Positions 1 through 7,305 of a DNA stretch of 10,445 bases are shown here, in pieces (position 1 is the first letter of the stretch; each line of letters opens with the position of its first letter). The position numbers were made by a program, and so were the translations under genes. Below the pieces are notes generated by a model that was given only the letters and a program-made list of their open reading frames with translations, did no database searches and was not told the DNA's origin. The DNA is from Bacteroidales bacterium (GTDB lineage Bacteria; Bacteroidota; Bacteroidia; Bacteroidales; VadinHA17): contig JAOZKQ010000055.1 of NCBI GenBank assembly GCA_029935275.1, positions 1 through 10,445 of the forward strand, given 5' to 3'.

Positions 1-57
1 GTTTTTTCCTAAATTAGTTAATAATAAACTTAATACTTACATATAAGATTTAAAGGT

Positions 58-303
58 ATGAAATTAAAGAAAAACATAGCAATCAGTGAATCGGGTTTTG
101 TTTTTGATCCATCATCAGGAGATTCATTCTCACTAAATCCTGTTGCCATAGAGATCATGGAATATTTAAAAACAGATAAGGCCTATGAAGAGATCAATCA
201 GCTTATTCTTGAAAAATATGATGTTGATCAAACTACATTCGAGCGTTATTATTATGATTTTATTAACACTTTACGTCAATTTGACCTTTTAAATAATGAG
301 TAA
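58..303 (+). CDS. PqqD-family small protein (peptide-chaperone / RiPP-recognition-like)
   Basis: The 81-residue product has the size and pattern of the PqqD family: an N-terminal strand pair (residues about 3-20, with FVFDPSSGDSFSLN), a helix beginning LNPVAIEIMEYL, a second helix (KAYEEINQLILEKY) and a third (FERYYYDFINTLRQFDLL). Family knowledge: PqqD-like proteins form a small winged-helix fold that binds the leader of a ribosomal peptide and presents it to a modifying enzyme; many stand-alone relatives have no known partner. The gene overlaps the ATP-grasp gene by 8 bp (ATGAGTAA), so the two are probably translationally coupled. The start at 58 has an AAAGG only one base upstream, so no useful ribosome site is seen. 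No peptide-precursor gene is visible in the 57 bases upstream. Family assignment is fairly safe; the role here is unknown. Confidence 0.8.
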   Translation: MKLKKNIAISESGFVFDPSSGDSFSLNPVAIEIMEYLKTDKAYEEINQLILEKYDVDQTTFERYYYDFINTLRQFDLLNNE

Positions 304-1342
304 AATAAAATTAACACTTGCTGTAACCGGTTTAAATAATACCGACAATCCGGGGCCTGGTATCCCTGTTATAAGGGCAATAAGGGAATCTGAAGATTTT
401 GACCTTAGGATAATCGGTTTTGCCTATGAGACACTTGAGCCGGGTATTTACATGGAAAACATGGTAGATAAAACTTATATCATTCCTTATCCATCGGAGG
501 GTGCTGAAGCCTTGATACAACGGATTGAATACATTAATTCAATTGAAAATATTGATGTATTAATCCCCAATTTTGATGCTGAGCTTTTCACATTTATGAA
601 AGCTGAAGAAAAGCTAAAAGCCATCGGTATCCACACTTTTCTTCCTACCATTGAACAGTTTGAAGAACGACAGAAATCAAACCTTCCTGACTTTGGTAAA
701 AAATACAATGTTAAGGTTCCTGAAAGTAAGTCCATTTTAAATCATGGAGATATTAAGAAAATACGGGAAGATTTTGAATATCCGGTAATGGTAAAAGGGA
801 AATTTTATGATGCCTGGGTTGCTTATAATGAAGAACAGGTTAAAATACATTTTAACAAAATAAGCGCCAAATGGGGTTTACCGGTTATTATACAGGAATT
901 TGTAAAAGGAGCCGAAGTAAATGTAGTTGCCCTGGGAGATGGAAAAGGAAATACCATTGGTGCAGTGCCCATGAGGAAACAATATATTACTGATAAAGGA
1001 AAAGCCTGGGGAGGCATTACCCTGGATGCTCCAAAAATGCTTGAGTTAACAAAACATATTATCCAGTCAACCAAATGGAAAGGCGGAATGGAGCTGGAGC
1101 TGATCAGAACATCCAAAAATGAATTCTATGTAATTGAAATAAATCCGCGTATTCCTGCATGGGTTTATCTTGCAGTTGGTGCCGGCCAAAACCTTCCTGA
1201 GGCCCTGGTTAAACTAGCCCTTGGACAAGAGCTTAAGCCATTTTCCAAATATGATGTTGGAAAAATGTTTGTCCGATATTCATATGACATGATTGTAGAT
1301 CTTAAAAAATTTGAAGAAATATCCACAAAAGGAGAAATTTAA
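296..1342 (+). CDS. ATP-grasp domain protein (carboxylate-amine ligase-like)
   Basis: The 348-residue protein has the three-part layout of ATP-grasp ligases. The N-terminal part (1-115) starts with a strand and glycine-rich loop (VTGLNNTDNPGPGIPVIRAI), and DVLIPNFDAELF at 87-98 resembles the CarB/PurK-type pre-ATP-grasp fold. The ATP-binding part has PVMVKGKF (163-170; K167 is the likely ATP-phosphate lysine), QEFVKGAEVNVVALGD (200-215), GGMELELI (263-270) and EINPRIP (281-287), whose acidic, Asn and Arg residues match the Mg/ATP site. Such enzymes activate a carboxylate as an acyl phosphate and join it to an amine or similar nucleophile; the substrate cannot be read from sequence. The pairing with PqqD and a PLP decarboxylase suggests a tailoring or small-molecule biosynthetic step. 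The start codon lies inside the PqqD gene, and the next gene follows after 21 bp. Confidence 0.88.
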   Translation: MSKIKLTLAVTGLNNTDNPGPGIPVIRAIRESEDFDLRIIGFAYETLEPGIYMENMVDKTYIIPYPSEGAEALIQRIEYINSIENIDVLIPNFDAELFTFMKAEEKLKAIGIHTFLPTIEQFEERQKSNLPDFGKKYNVKVPESKSILNHGDIKKIREDFEYPVMVKGKFYDAWVAYNEEQVKIHFNKISAKWGLPVIIQEFVKGAEVNVVALGDGKGNTIGAVPMRKQYITDKGKAWGGITLDAPKMLELTKHIIQSTKWKGGMELELIRTSKNEFYVIEINPRIPAWVYLAVGAGQNLPEALVKLALGQELKPFSKYDVGKMFVRYSYDMIVDLKKFEEISTKGEI

Positions 1343-1363
1343 AACATATTAATAATAAATATT

Positions 1364-2710
1364 ATGGGAAAATTAGTATTTGAACGCCCGATCATAAAGA
1401 AATTAAGTTCCGGAATGCCTAGTAAGTTCGGAATGAAAACAAAAATTGATCCAATTATAGAAATAGACAATAACCTGGTAAAAGACCTGCTCAATGAATT
1501 TGGTTCTCCTCTCTTTGTTATTTCTGAGAAAACCATGAGGAAAACCTATCAAAAAGCAAAAAGGTCATTTAGTACACGCTACCCCAAGGTGCAGTTTTCC
1601 TGGTCATACAAAACAAATTACCTGGATGCTGTTTGCCGGGTATTTCATCAGGAAGGTTCCTGGGCTGAAGTTGTTTCCGGATTTGAATATGATAAAGCGA
1701 TAAGGAATGGCGTTTCCGGTGATCATATTATTTTTAACGGACCGGATAAATCAATGGAGGACCTGGAAAAAGCAGTGTTAAATAGTTCCTTAATACACAT
1801 AGATCATTTTGATGAACTTTACAATCTGATTGAATTGGCTGATAAACTTGATAAAGTTCCTAAAGTAGCCATACGTGTAAATATGGATACCGGTATCTAT
1901 CCACAATGGGACCGTTTTGGTTTTAACTATGATAATGGTGAAGCCTGGGATGCCCTGAACAGAATTATGCTTAGTAAAAAACTTGATCTGGTTGGACTAC
2001 ACACACATATTGGCACCTATATTTTAACAGCAAGTGCATATAATAAAGCTGCATCAAAATTGGCAGACCTGACTTCCGGACTTGAAAGAAAATATGGCCA
2101 TATAATAAAGTATATTGATATGGGAGGAGGATTTGCATCAAAAAGTACACTAAAAGGGGCCTACCTTTCAGGAACAGATACAGCGCCAAGCTTTGATGAT
2201 TATGCAGATGCTATTTCTTCTGCACTTATCAATTCAAGTATTAAACCTGAAAATCTTCCTTTATTAATTCTTGAAACAGGTCGGGCACTGATTGATGATG
2301 CAGGTTATATTCTGGGAACAATACTGGCAAATAAAAGACTGGCTGACGGTAGAAGGGCAACGATTGCAGATATCGGTATCAATTTACTATTCACCTCTTT
2401 CTGGTATGAACACAATATTGTTCCGGCTCAGCCCTTTTCTGACCATACTGAAGAAACAGCTATTTATGGTCCACTGTGTATGAATATTGATGTTTTACGG
2501 GAAGCTATTGATTTTCCTGCCTTAAAACCGGGAGATCATATTGTAATTAACCGTGTAGGTGCATACAATATGACCCAATGGATGCAGTTTATTACTATGC
2601 GCCCAAATGTGATAATGATTGATATGGAAGGAAAGCCATTTATTATAAGAAAAAATGAAACTATAGAAACCATTTTGGCACAGGAAGTGGTTCCTGCATA
2701 TTTAAAATAA
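1364..2710 (+). CDS. Fold-type III PLP-dependent decarboxylase, LysA/ornithine decarboxylase-like
   Basis: The 448-residue product has the TIM barrel plus beta-domain pattern of the alanine-racemase-fold decarboxylases. Visible motifs in order: SYKTNYL (81-87, K83 the likely PLP Schiff-base lysine), EVVSGFE (102-108), FNGPDKS (124-130), RFGF (184-187), GLHTHIGT (211-218), DMGGGF (252-257, phosphate-binding glycine loop), LETGRAL (303-309), GPLCMNIDVL (369-378, with catalytic Cys 372) and GAYNM (399-403). The length is slightly more than a typical diaminopimelate decarboxylase (~420), with about 30 extra N-terminal residues. The pocket deviates from LysA: the usual CES is CMN, and the C-terminal SxYN-like substrate motif after GAY is replaced by NMTQWMQF. 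I therefore expect decarboxylation of an amino acid or amino-acid conjugate other than meso-diaminopimelate, and would not name it lysA. It lies mid-operon, 15 bp before the UT/M23 gene. Confidence 0.87.
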   Translation: MGKLVFERPIIKKLSSGMPSKFGMKTKIDPIIEIDNNLVKDLLNEFGSPLFVISEKTMRKTYQKAKRSFSTRYPKVQFSWSYKTNYLDAVCRVFHQEGSWAEVVSGFEYDKAIRNGVSGDHIIFNGPDKSMEDLEKAVLNSSLIHIDHFDELYNLIELADKLDKVPKVAIRVNMDTGIYPQWDRFGFNYDNGEAWDALNRIMLSKKLDLVGLHTHIGTYILTASAYNKAASKLADLTSGLERKYGHIIKYIDMGGGFASKSTLKGAYLSGTDTAPSFDDYADAISSALINSSIKPENLPLLILETGRALIDDAGYILGTILANKRLADGRRATIADIGINLLFTSFWYEHNIVPAQPFSDHTEETAIYGPLCMNIDVLREAIDFPALKPGDHIVINRVGAYNMTQWMQFITMRPNVIMIDMEGKPFIIRKNETIETILAQEVVPAYLK

Positions 2711-2725
2711 TCGAAAAACACAAAA

Positions 2726-4921
2726 ATGAATGTCGGCATAAATCAAAAAAAAGTACACACTTTTATAAAAGGCATAACCAGCAGTTACTCACAGGTTTTT
2801 TTCTCTGATAATAAAATCTTTGCTGTATTATTGATGATTGTGTCCTTTATTGATCTTTTTGCCGGAATTTGCGGATTATTTTCGGTACTGGTAACTTGCT
2901 TTGCCGCAAAATGGTTTGGATTAAATACAGAACAAATAAAAAAAGGAATTTACGGTTTTAACAGCTTGCTTGTTGGTTTAGGTCTGGGTATTTATTTTGC
3001 CCCTGCCTGGTTACTTTTTCTTGTGTTGTTTGTAGCAGCTATTTTTACCCTGTTTATTTCAGTGGCAATGGAGGGAGTTATTGGGAAATATGCACTTCCT
3101 TATCTTAGTATTCCTTTTATTCTTTCTTTTTGGACAGTAACTCTGGCCACAAGGGAGTTTACGGCTTTAGGGATTAGTGAACGGGGTATTTATAGCCTGA
3201 ACGATCTTTATATCCTGGGAGGAAGTACGCTGGTAAATTTATATGAATGGGGGAATCAAATTGTTATCCCTCAATCCTTAAAAACCTATTTTATTTCCCT
3301 GGGAGCAATCTTTTTTCAATTTAATGTTCTGTCCGGGATTATTATTGCCTTTGGTTTATTGTATTATTCAAGAATAGCCTTTTCATTAAGTCTGATTGGC
3401 TTTTATGCTGCCTTTTATTTTTATCAGCTGATAGGTGCAGACATAACTGTATTTAATTATAGTTATATTGGTTTTAACTTTATCTTAACCTCCATTGCCA
3501 TAGGCGGGTTTTTTATTATTCCTTCCAAACTATCCTATTTGTGGACAATCTTATTAATGCCATTGGTGGTAATACTGGTTATTAGTCTGAATAAGGTTTT
3601 TATGGTTTTTCACTTACCCATTTATTCTTTACCCTTTAATATTATCGTATTGCTTTTTTTGTATGTTTTGAAATTCAGAGTGAATAATTATGAGCATTTA
3701 AGTGAAGTAATTATCCAACAAAATTCTCCGGAGAAAAATTTATACTCTTATCAGAACTATCTTACAAGGTTCAGTCAGAAGGCTCCGGTATCACTTAAAC
3801 TACCATTTTTTGGCGAATGGGTAGTTACTCAGGGGCATAATGGAGAGTTTACCCATCAGGGCCACTGGAAGCACGCCTGGGATTTTATGATCAATGATGA
3901 AGATGCTAAGATTTATACCGATTCCGGAGACTATGTTGAGGATTATTATTGTTACGGAAAGGCTGTTACGGCTCCGGCTGACGGAATTATTGAGGAGATA
4001 GTAGATAATGTTCCTGATAATATCATTGGCCAGGTTGATGTAAAAAACAACTGGGGCAACACCATTATTATCAGACATAATGATTCATTATACTCAAAAT
4101 TATCACACCTGGTTCCTGGTTCTATTCCGGTTAAAAAAGGAGATAGTGTTACTAGCGGACAGGTGATTGGTAAATGTGGGAATTCCGGCAGATCTCCCTA
4201 TCCTCACCTCCATTTTCAGTTACAGGCAACTCCCTTTATTGGCTCTTCAACAATTAATTACCCCATTGGTCATTACCTGGTATCAAAGGATTCCGATACA
4301 AAATTAATGTCGTACAATAATCCTGTAAAAGACGAAATTGTTTCTAATATTGTAAAAACACCTTTACTACAAAAAGCTTTTAACTTTATTCCAGGTAAAA
4401 GCCTGAAATGGAAAAAATCAGATTCTGAAGTTATATATGAGTGGAAAATAAATACAAATCCTTATAACCAATTATACATTGAATGTCCCACAACAGGTTC
4501 ACAAGCCTTTTTTGAAGAGGATGAAGATCTGCTGATCTTTACACATTTCAGTGGGGATAAAACTTCTGTTCTTTATTATTTTTACCTTGCTGCATATAAA
4601 ATACAATTAGGATTTTATAAAGATCTTCACATTCAGGATCAATATCCCTTAAATCTTGTTTTTAGCAAAAAAGCACTTTTCTTCCAGGATTTTGTGGCTC
4701 CTTTTTATAAATATCTTAATACAAATTTTGGAATAAAATATTCCGAGATAGACAATGAACTTTCACCCTCAAAGATTACCTTGAAATCAGTGTCCAGCAA
4801 ATATTACTTAAAGAAAATCTTAAGCAAAACTCATTTTGAAATAAAAATAAATTCAGAAGGTATTGAATCTTTTAAAATGACTGAAAATAATAAGGAGAAT
4901 ATATTTATATGCGAAAAATAG
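2726..4921 (+). CDS. Urea-transporter domain fused to M23 (LytM-like) metallopeptidase
   Basis: The 731-residue protein has three parts. Residues about 15-318 are hydrophobic and match the UT urea-channel family with its two half-repeats: YSQVFFSDNKIFAVLLMI with YGFNSLLVGLGLG, then FFQFNVLSGIIIAFGLL with IGFNFILTSIAIGGFF; LPYLSIPFILSFW and IYSLPFNIIVLLFL fit the selectivity-filter segments. Residues about 355-505 are an M23 peptidase: a TQGHNGEFTH lead-in, HAWDF (383-387), a KAVTAPADGII strand, SKLSHL (457-462) and GRSPYPHLHFQL (488-499). The likely zinc ligands are H377 or H383, D386 and H496, with H494 or H461 catalytic; none is lost. Residues about 535-731 form a C-terminal part I do not recognise. 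UT proteins pass urea or similar small amides; M23 enzymes usually cut peptidoglycan cross-bridges or stems. The stop codon overlaps the next gene by 13 bp. Confidence 0.85.
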   Translation: MNVGINQKKVHTFIKGITSSYSQVFFSDNKIFAVLLMIVSFIDLFAGICGLFSVLVTCFAAKWFGLNTEQIKKGIYGFNSLLVGLGLGIYFAPAWLLFLVLFVAAIFTLFISVAMEGVIGKYALPYLSIPFILSFWTVTLATREFTALGISERGIYSLNDLYILGGSTLVNLYEWGNQIVIPQSLKTYFISLGAIFFQFNVLSGIIIAFGLLYYSRIAFSLSLIGFYAAFYFYQLIGADITVFNYSYIGFNFILTSIAIGGFFIIPSKLSYLWTILLMPLVVILVISLNKVFMVFHLPIYSLPFNIIVLLFLYVLKFRVNNYEHLSEVIIQQNSPEKNLYSYQNYLTRFSQKAPVSLKLPFFGEWVVTQGHNGEFTHQGHWKHAWDFMINDEDAKIYTDSGDYVEDYYCYGKAVTAPADGIIEEIVDNVPDNIIGQVDVKNNWGNTIIIRHNDSLYSKLSHLVPGSIPVKKGDSVTSGQVIGKCGNSGRSPYPHLHFQLQATPFIGSSTINYPIGHYLVSKDSDTKLMSYNNPVKDEIVSNIVKTPLLQKAFNFIPGKSLKWKKSDSEVIYEWKINTNPYNQLYIECPTTGSQAFFEEDEDLLIFTHFSGDKTSVLYYFYLAAYKIQLGFYKDLHIQDQYPLNLVFSKKALFFQDFVAPFYKYLNTNFGIKYSEIDNELSPSKITLKSVSSKYYLKKILSKTHFEIKINSEGIESFKMTENNKENIFICEK
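4892..4897 (+). promoter_or_regulatory. Shine-Dalgarno-like site for the TPR/barrel gene
   Basis: AAGGAG ends 11 bases before the ATG at 4909, inside the end of the UT/M23 coding region. It supports the 4909 start, which overlaps the upstream gene by 13 bp. Most genes in the window have no such site, as is usual in Bacteroidota. Confidence 0.5.
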
Positions 4922-6240
4922 TACACTCATTTCTAATCTTCTTATTGTTATCCCTTGTAACTTTTGGGCAGGAAACCAATACCTCCCGGAATTTTGAGAA
5001 GGAAACTTTTAAGTTGTACTCACAAAAAAACTGGCCCGAATTAATTCAGGTATCAAAAGAAGCAATTAAGGAGGGGTATGACTATTATTATATGAGAATG
5101 CGACTGGCAATTGCCTTTTATGAAAGGCATAATTATCATCGTGCCCTGATCCATTTCAACAAGGCTTACAAATTTAACAAGCATGACCCTTATCTGTTGG
5201 AATATTTATATTATGCCAATCTGTTCTCAGGAAGGCAAAAAGCAGCTTATGATATAACAAGCGAATTTTCTTCAACCAAAAAAAAAGAATTTGACGCTGC
5301 CAATATTGGTAAATTCAAGATTGGGGAACTTGGTATTAATACTGTTTTTAGTGACCTGGAAACAGGCCCTGAACTTATTTCTGATATTAGTCGTGATCAA
5401 TTTGGATCACAAATATTCTTAAATGGTTTTACAAAAATTAATCTGGGTTTTAACCATACCGTATCCAGACGTTTCAGCTTATATTACCAGTATAGCTTTT
5501 TAATGGAAAACCGCTTTTATTTTTACCGGGATAACTCAACTGCTTACTATTTGCAAAAGCAAAAATTATATGAAAATCAGTTTTATATTTTGGGAAATGT
5601 TTATCTGGGAAAAAATTTCAACCTTTATGCTTCTGTGAATTACCTTCGGGGTAACATACCGGAATATAGTTCAGGTTGGGGTGCTTCATATTTTTATGCC
5701 CCCGGATTTAAATACAACGATTTTACCAGTAACCTGGCAATTTTTAAAGATTTTAGCTATGTAAGCTTTGGCCTTTCCATGACTTATTCCTACTTTCAAT
5801 TTAACAGCTATGTGCAGCAGGGAGTTTTTATTCGTTACTATCCGCTTGGGAATTTAAACTTATATCTTACAGCCGGTTATCAGTTAAAACAAAAAGTGAA
5901 AAATGGTCAATTCTATGAAGATGGAACATTTTATGAGTATAAATTAGGATTTAAAATTATAGAACCACTCTGGATAGAGATTGAAGGAATGTCAGGAGAC
6001 CTACAAAATGCATCAACACAACTGGGGGCAATAGTTTATAACAATCCTAATCCGGTAAATAATTCTATTGGGAGCTCTCTTCTGATTAATTTGAATAAGA
6101 AAAGTCTATGGTTAAAACTTTCTTATTATTACATAAATTCAACAAGCCATTTTATAACTGAAAACAATTTACCATCAGATATTAATACAGTTAATTATAA
6201 TATTCATTCATTATTTGGAGGATTATCATGGAGTTTTTAA
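4909..6240 (+). CDS. Secreted TPR protein with C-terminal outer-membrane beta-barrel (YaiO-like)
   Basis: The 443-residue protein starts with a Sec signal peptide (MRKIVHSFLIFLLLSLVTFG, cleavage probably just before QETN). Residues about 25-130 are helical and TPR-like (KNWPELIQVSKEAIKEGY, RLAIAFYERHNYHRALIHFNKAY, LLEYLYYANLFSGRQKAAYD). From about 140 to the end the sequence is rich in alternating aromatic and polar residues with Tyr/Phe-bounded strands, and it ends LFGGLSWSF; a terminal Phe is the usual beta-barrel assembly signal. This layout resembles YaiO-type outer-membrane proteins and, more loosely, the TPR-plus-barrel secretion porins of exopolysaccharide systems. The barrel probably sits in the outer membrane with the TPR domain in the periplasm. 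The family name is tentative; the cargo or role is unknown. It follows the UT/M23 gene and precedes another TPR gene, both with 13-bp overlaps. Confidence 0.75.
   Translation: MRKIVHSFLIFLLLSLVTFGQETNTSRNFEKETFKLYSQKNWPELIQVSKEAIKEGYDYYYMRMRLAIAFYERHNYHRALIHFNKAYKFNKHDPYLLEYLYYANLFSGRQKAAYDITSEFSSTKKKEFDAANIGKFKIGELGINTVFSDLETGPELISDISRDQFGSQIFLNGFTKINLGFNHTVSRRFSLYYQYSFLMENRFYFYRDNSTAYYLQKQKLYENQFYILGNVYLGKNFNLYASVNYLRGNIPEYSSGWGASYFYAPGFKYNDFTSNLAIFKDFSYVSFGLSMTYSYFQFNSYVQQGVFIRYYPLGNLNLYLTAGYQLKQKVKNGQFYEDGTFYEYKLGFKIIEPLWIEIEGMSGDLQNASTQLGAIVYNNPNPVNNSIGSSLLINLNKKSLWLKLSYYYINSTSHFITENNLPSDINTVNYNIHSLFGGLSWSF
6217..6221 (+). promoter_or_regulatory. Shine-Dalgarno-like site for the small TPR gene
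   Basis: GGAGG lies six bases before the ATG at 6228, within the last codons of the barrel gene. It supports the overlapping start and suggests coupled translation of the two secreted proteins. Confidence 0.55.
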
Positions 6241-6851
6241 AAAGTAATTTAATAGTAATTTTGGTTTCTTTATTTTTCACACAGGGCTTATCCGCTCAGA
6301 ATTTTAAAACTGAACTAAAAGCTTTTCAGGAAAGTTATTTACTGGAAGCGTCAGGAGAAACACAAAAGGCAGCAGATGCGCTCAAGACAGTTTATAAAGA
6401 AAATTCTTATGAAATAAATCTCAGGTTGGGATGGCTAAGTTATCAATCTGGTTTGTTTACTGAATCTCTGGCATATTATAGTAAAGCTGTAAATCTCAAA
6501 CCCTTGTCAATTGAAGCCAAATTTGGATACATATACCCTGCTTCAGCTATGGGTAACTGGGATCAGGTAGTTAATCAATACAAAAAAATACTTGAAATTA
6601 CTCCGGGTAATGCGATAGCAAATCATAGAATTGGTCTGATCTATTATGGCCGTGAAGAATATGATAAAGCATATAAGTATTTTGAAAAAATGGTGAATTT
6701 ATATCCTTTTGACCATGATGCTTTGTTAATGTTTGCCTGGACAAATTTAAAAATGCTTAAAACACGTGAGGCAAAGGTTCTGTTTCAGAAAGCCCTGTTA
6801 AACACTCCTGGTGGCTCCTCTGCACTTGAAGGCCTGGATGAAACATTCTAA
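6228..6851 (+). CDS. Secreted tetratricopeptide-repeat protein
   Basis: The 207-residue product begins with a signal peptide (MEFLKSNLIVILVSLFF, cleavage probably after the A of LSAQN); no lipobox cysteine is seen, so it is likely a soluble periplasmic protein. The rest is TPR repeats, clearest at YEINLRLGWLSYQSGLFTES, the block starting IEAKFGYIYPASAMGNWDQV, NAIANHRIGLIYYGREEYDK and HDALLMFAWTNLKMLKTREA, with the usual G/Y/A spacing and PL/PG/PF turns between units. TPRs bind protein partners; the obvious candidate is the barrel protein encoded just upstream, whose N-terminal domain is also TPR-like. It is the last gene of the array: the next gene lies 751 bp away, and a small A/T-rich hairpin (6879-6896) follows. 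Exact function is not recognised. Confidence 0.8.
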   Translation: MEFLKSNLIVILVSLFFTQGLSAQNFKTELKAFQESYLLEASGETQKAADALKTVYKENSYEINLRLGWLSYQSGLFTESLAYYSKAVNLKPLSIEAKFGYIYPASAMGNWDQVVNQYKKILEITPGNAIANHRIGLIYYGREEYDKAYKYFEKMVNLYPFDHDALLMFAWTNLKMLKTREAKVLFQKALLNTPGGSSALEGLDETF

Positions 6852-6878
6852 ATTTTAGAATACTGCCAGACCCTGGGG

Positions 6879-6896
6879 GTAAAAATTATATTTTAC
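6879..6896 (+). terminator. Weak hairpin after the operon
   Basis: GTAAAA (6879-6884) and TTTTAC (6891-6896) pair around a six-base loop, and two more G-C pairs could form outside a mismatch. It sits 27 bases after the last stop of the operon. There is no clear T-run after it, so a terminator role is only possible. Confidence 0.25.
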
Positions 6897-6997
6897 GCCA
6901 CATCTTTATTATATGATCTAAAATACTCATTTTGAATTACTAACAACCTTTATCATAATTATTAAAACCCAGAATTCAGGTAGATTGGAATCCTTTT

Positions 6998-7060
6998 TAC
7001 TCCGTGCTTTAGCACGGTGTAGATTGTTTCTACATTATACATGGCTTTGGCCATTAATTT
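6998..7060. repeat. Diverged REP-like hairpin unit (unit A)
   Basis: Two hairpins stand in the same order and spacing as in the larger repeat at 7164-7354. The first is CCGTGCT (7002-7008) TT AGCACGG (7011-7017), which extends beyond a T-T mismatch through TAC/GTA to 6998-7021. The second is ATGGC (7041-7045) TTTG GCCAT (7050-7054), followed by TTAATTT. Between them TGTAGA (7018-7023) and TCTACA (7029-7034) form a further hairpin. GTAGATTG occurs at 6980-6987 and again at 7019-7026. Stem bases differ from the other units while pairing is kept, which suggests a structured repeat rather than chance. Family relatives cannot be checked here. Confidence 0.6.
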
Positions 7061-7199
7061 CTTCGAGAACCAAAATCTCTTTTATTCAAGCCAAAAAAAC
7101 TTCCATCAAATTGTTTTGTTTAATGAGCTATTTATATGAGACTTCTACTCAAACCCCGACTTTCAGAGGGTGTGTGAAAATATCTTTTTATATGACTAA

Positions 7200-7219
7200 C
7201 TCCGGCATTTATGCCGGAG
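7200..7219. repeat. Hairpin 1 of the left unit
   Basis: CTCCGGCAT (7200-7208) and ATGCCGGAG (7211-7219) are perfect 9-base complements around TT. It is the strongest stem in the element and corresponds to the hairpin at 7306-7321 in the opposite arm. Confidence 0.75.
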
Positions 7220-7241
7220 ATTAAAGACACAAAAACTCAAG

Positions 7242-7253
7242 GGGCTTCAGCCC
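7242..7253. repeat. Hairpin 2 of the left unit
   Basis: GGGCT (7242-7246), TC, AGCCC (7249-7253) form a compact stem. The AAGCCC at 7276-7281 could pair with the same GGGCTT, so two alternative folds are possible. Confidence 0.6.
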
Positions 7254-7305
7254 AATTTACTCATTTTAAAGACTAAAGCCCATATTGGTTTGTTACACCT
7301 ACTCC

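Noticed and set aside
44..51. TAAGATTT as a promoter box before the first gene
   Set aside because: It departs from TAnnTTTG and is only 6 bases before the start codon; the true promoter may lie outside the window.
487..1116. Open frames on the minus strand inside the ATP-grasp gene
   Set aside because: The + strand frame carries complete ATP-grasp motifs; the opposite frames have no recognisable content or leader.
3800..4078. A 92-codon frame on the minus strand in the M23 part
   Set aside because: It is the antisense of a clearly conserved peptidase domain and has no independent support.
7154..7170. CCCCGACTTTCAGAGGG as another hairpin of the repeat family
   Set aside because: Only the outer three or four G-C pairs match; the inner stem is mismatched, so it may be a decayed copy but cannot be supported.
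6985..7224. A 79-codon open frame on the + strand
   Set aside because: It runs through several hairpin repeats, starts in the first repeat unit and stops just after a palindrome; its composition is Cys/Ser/Thr-rich without any domain, so it is a by-product of the repeats.
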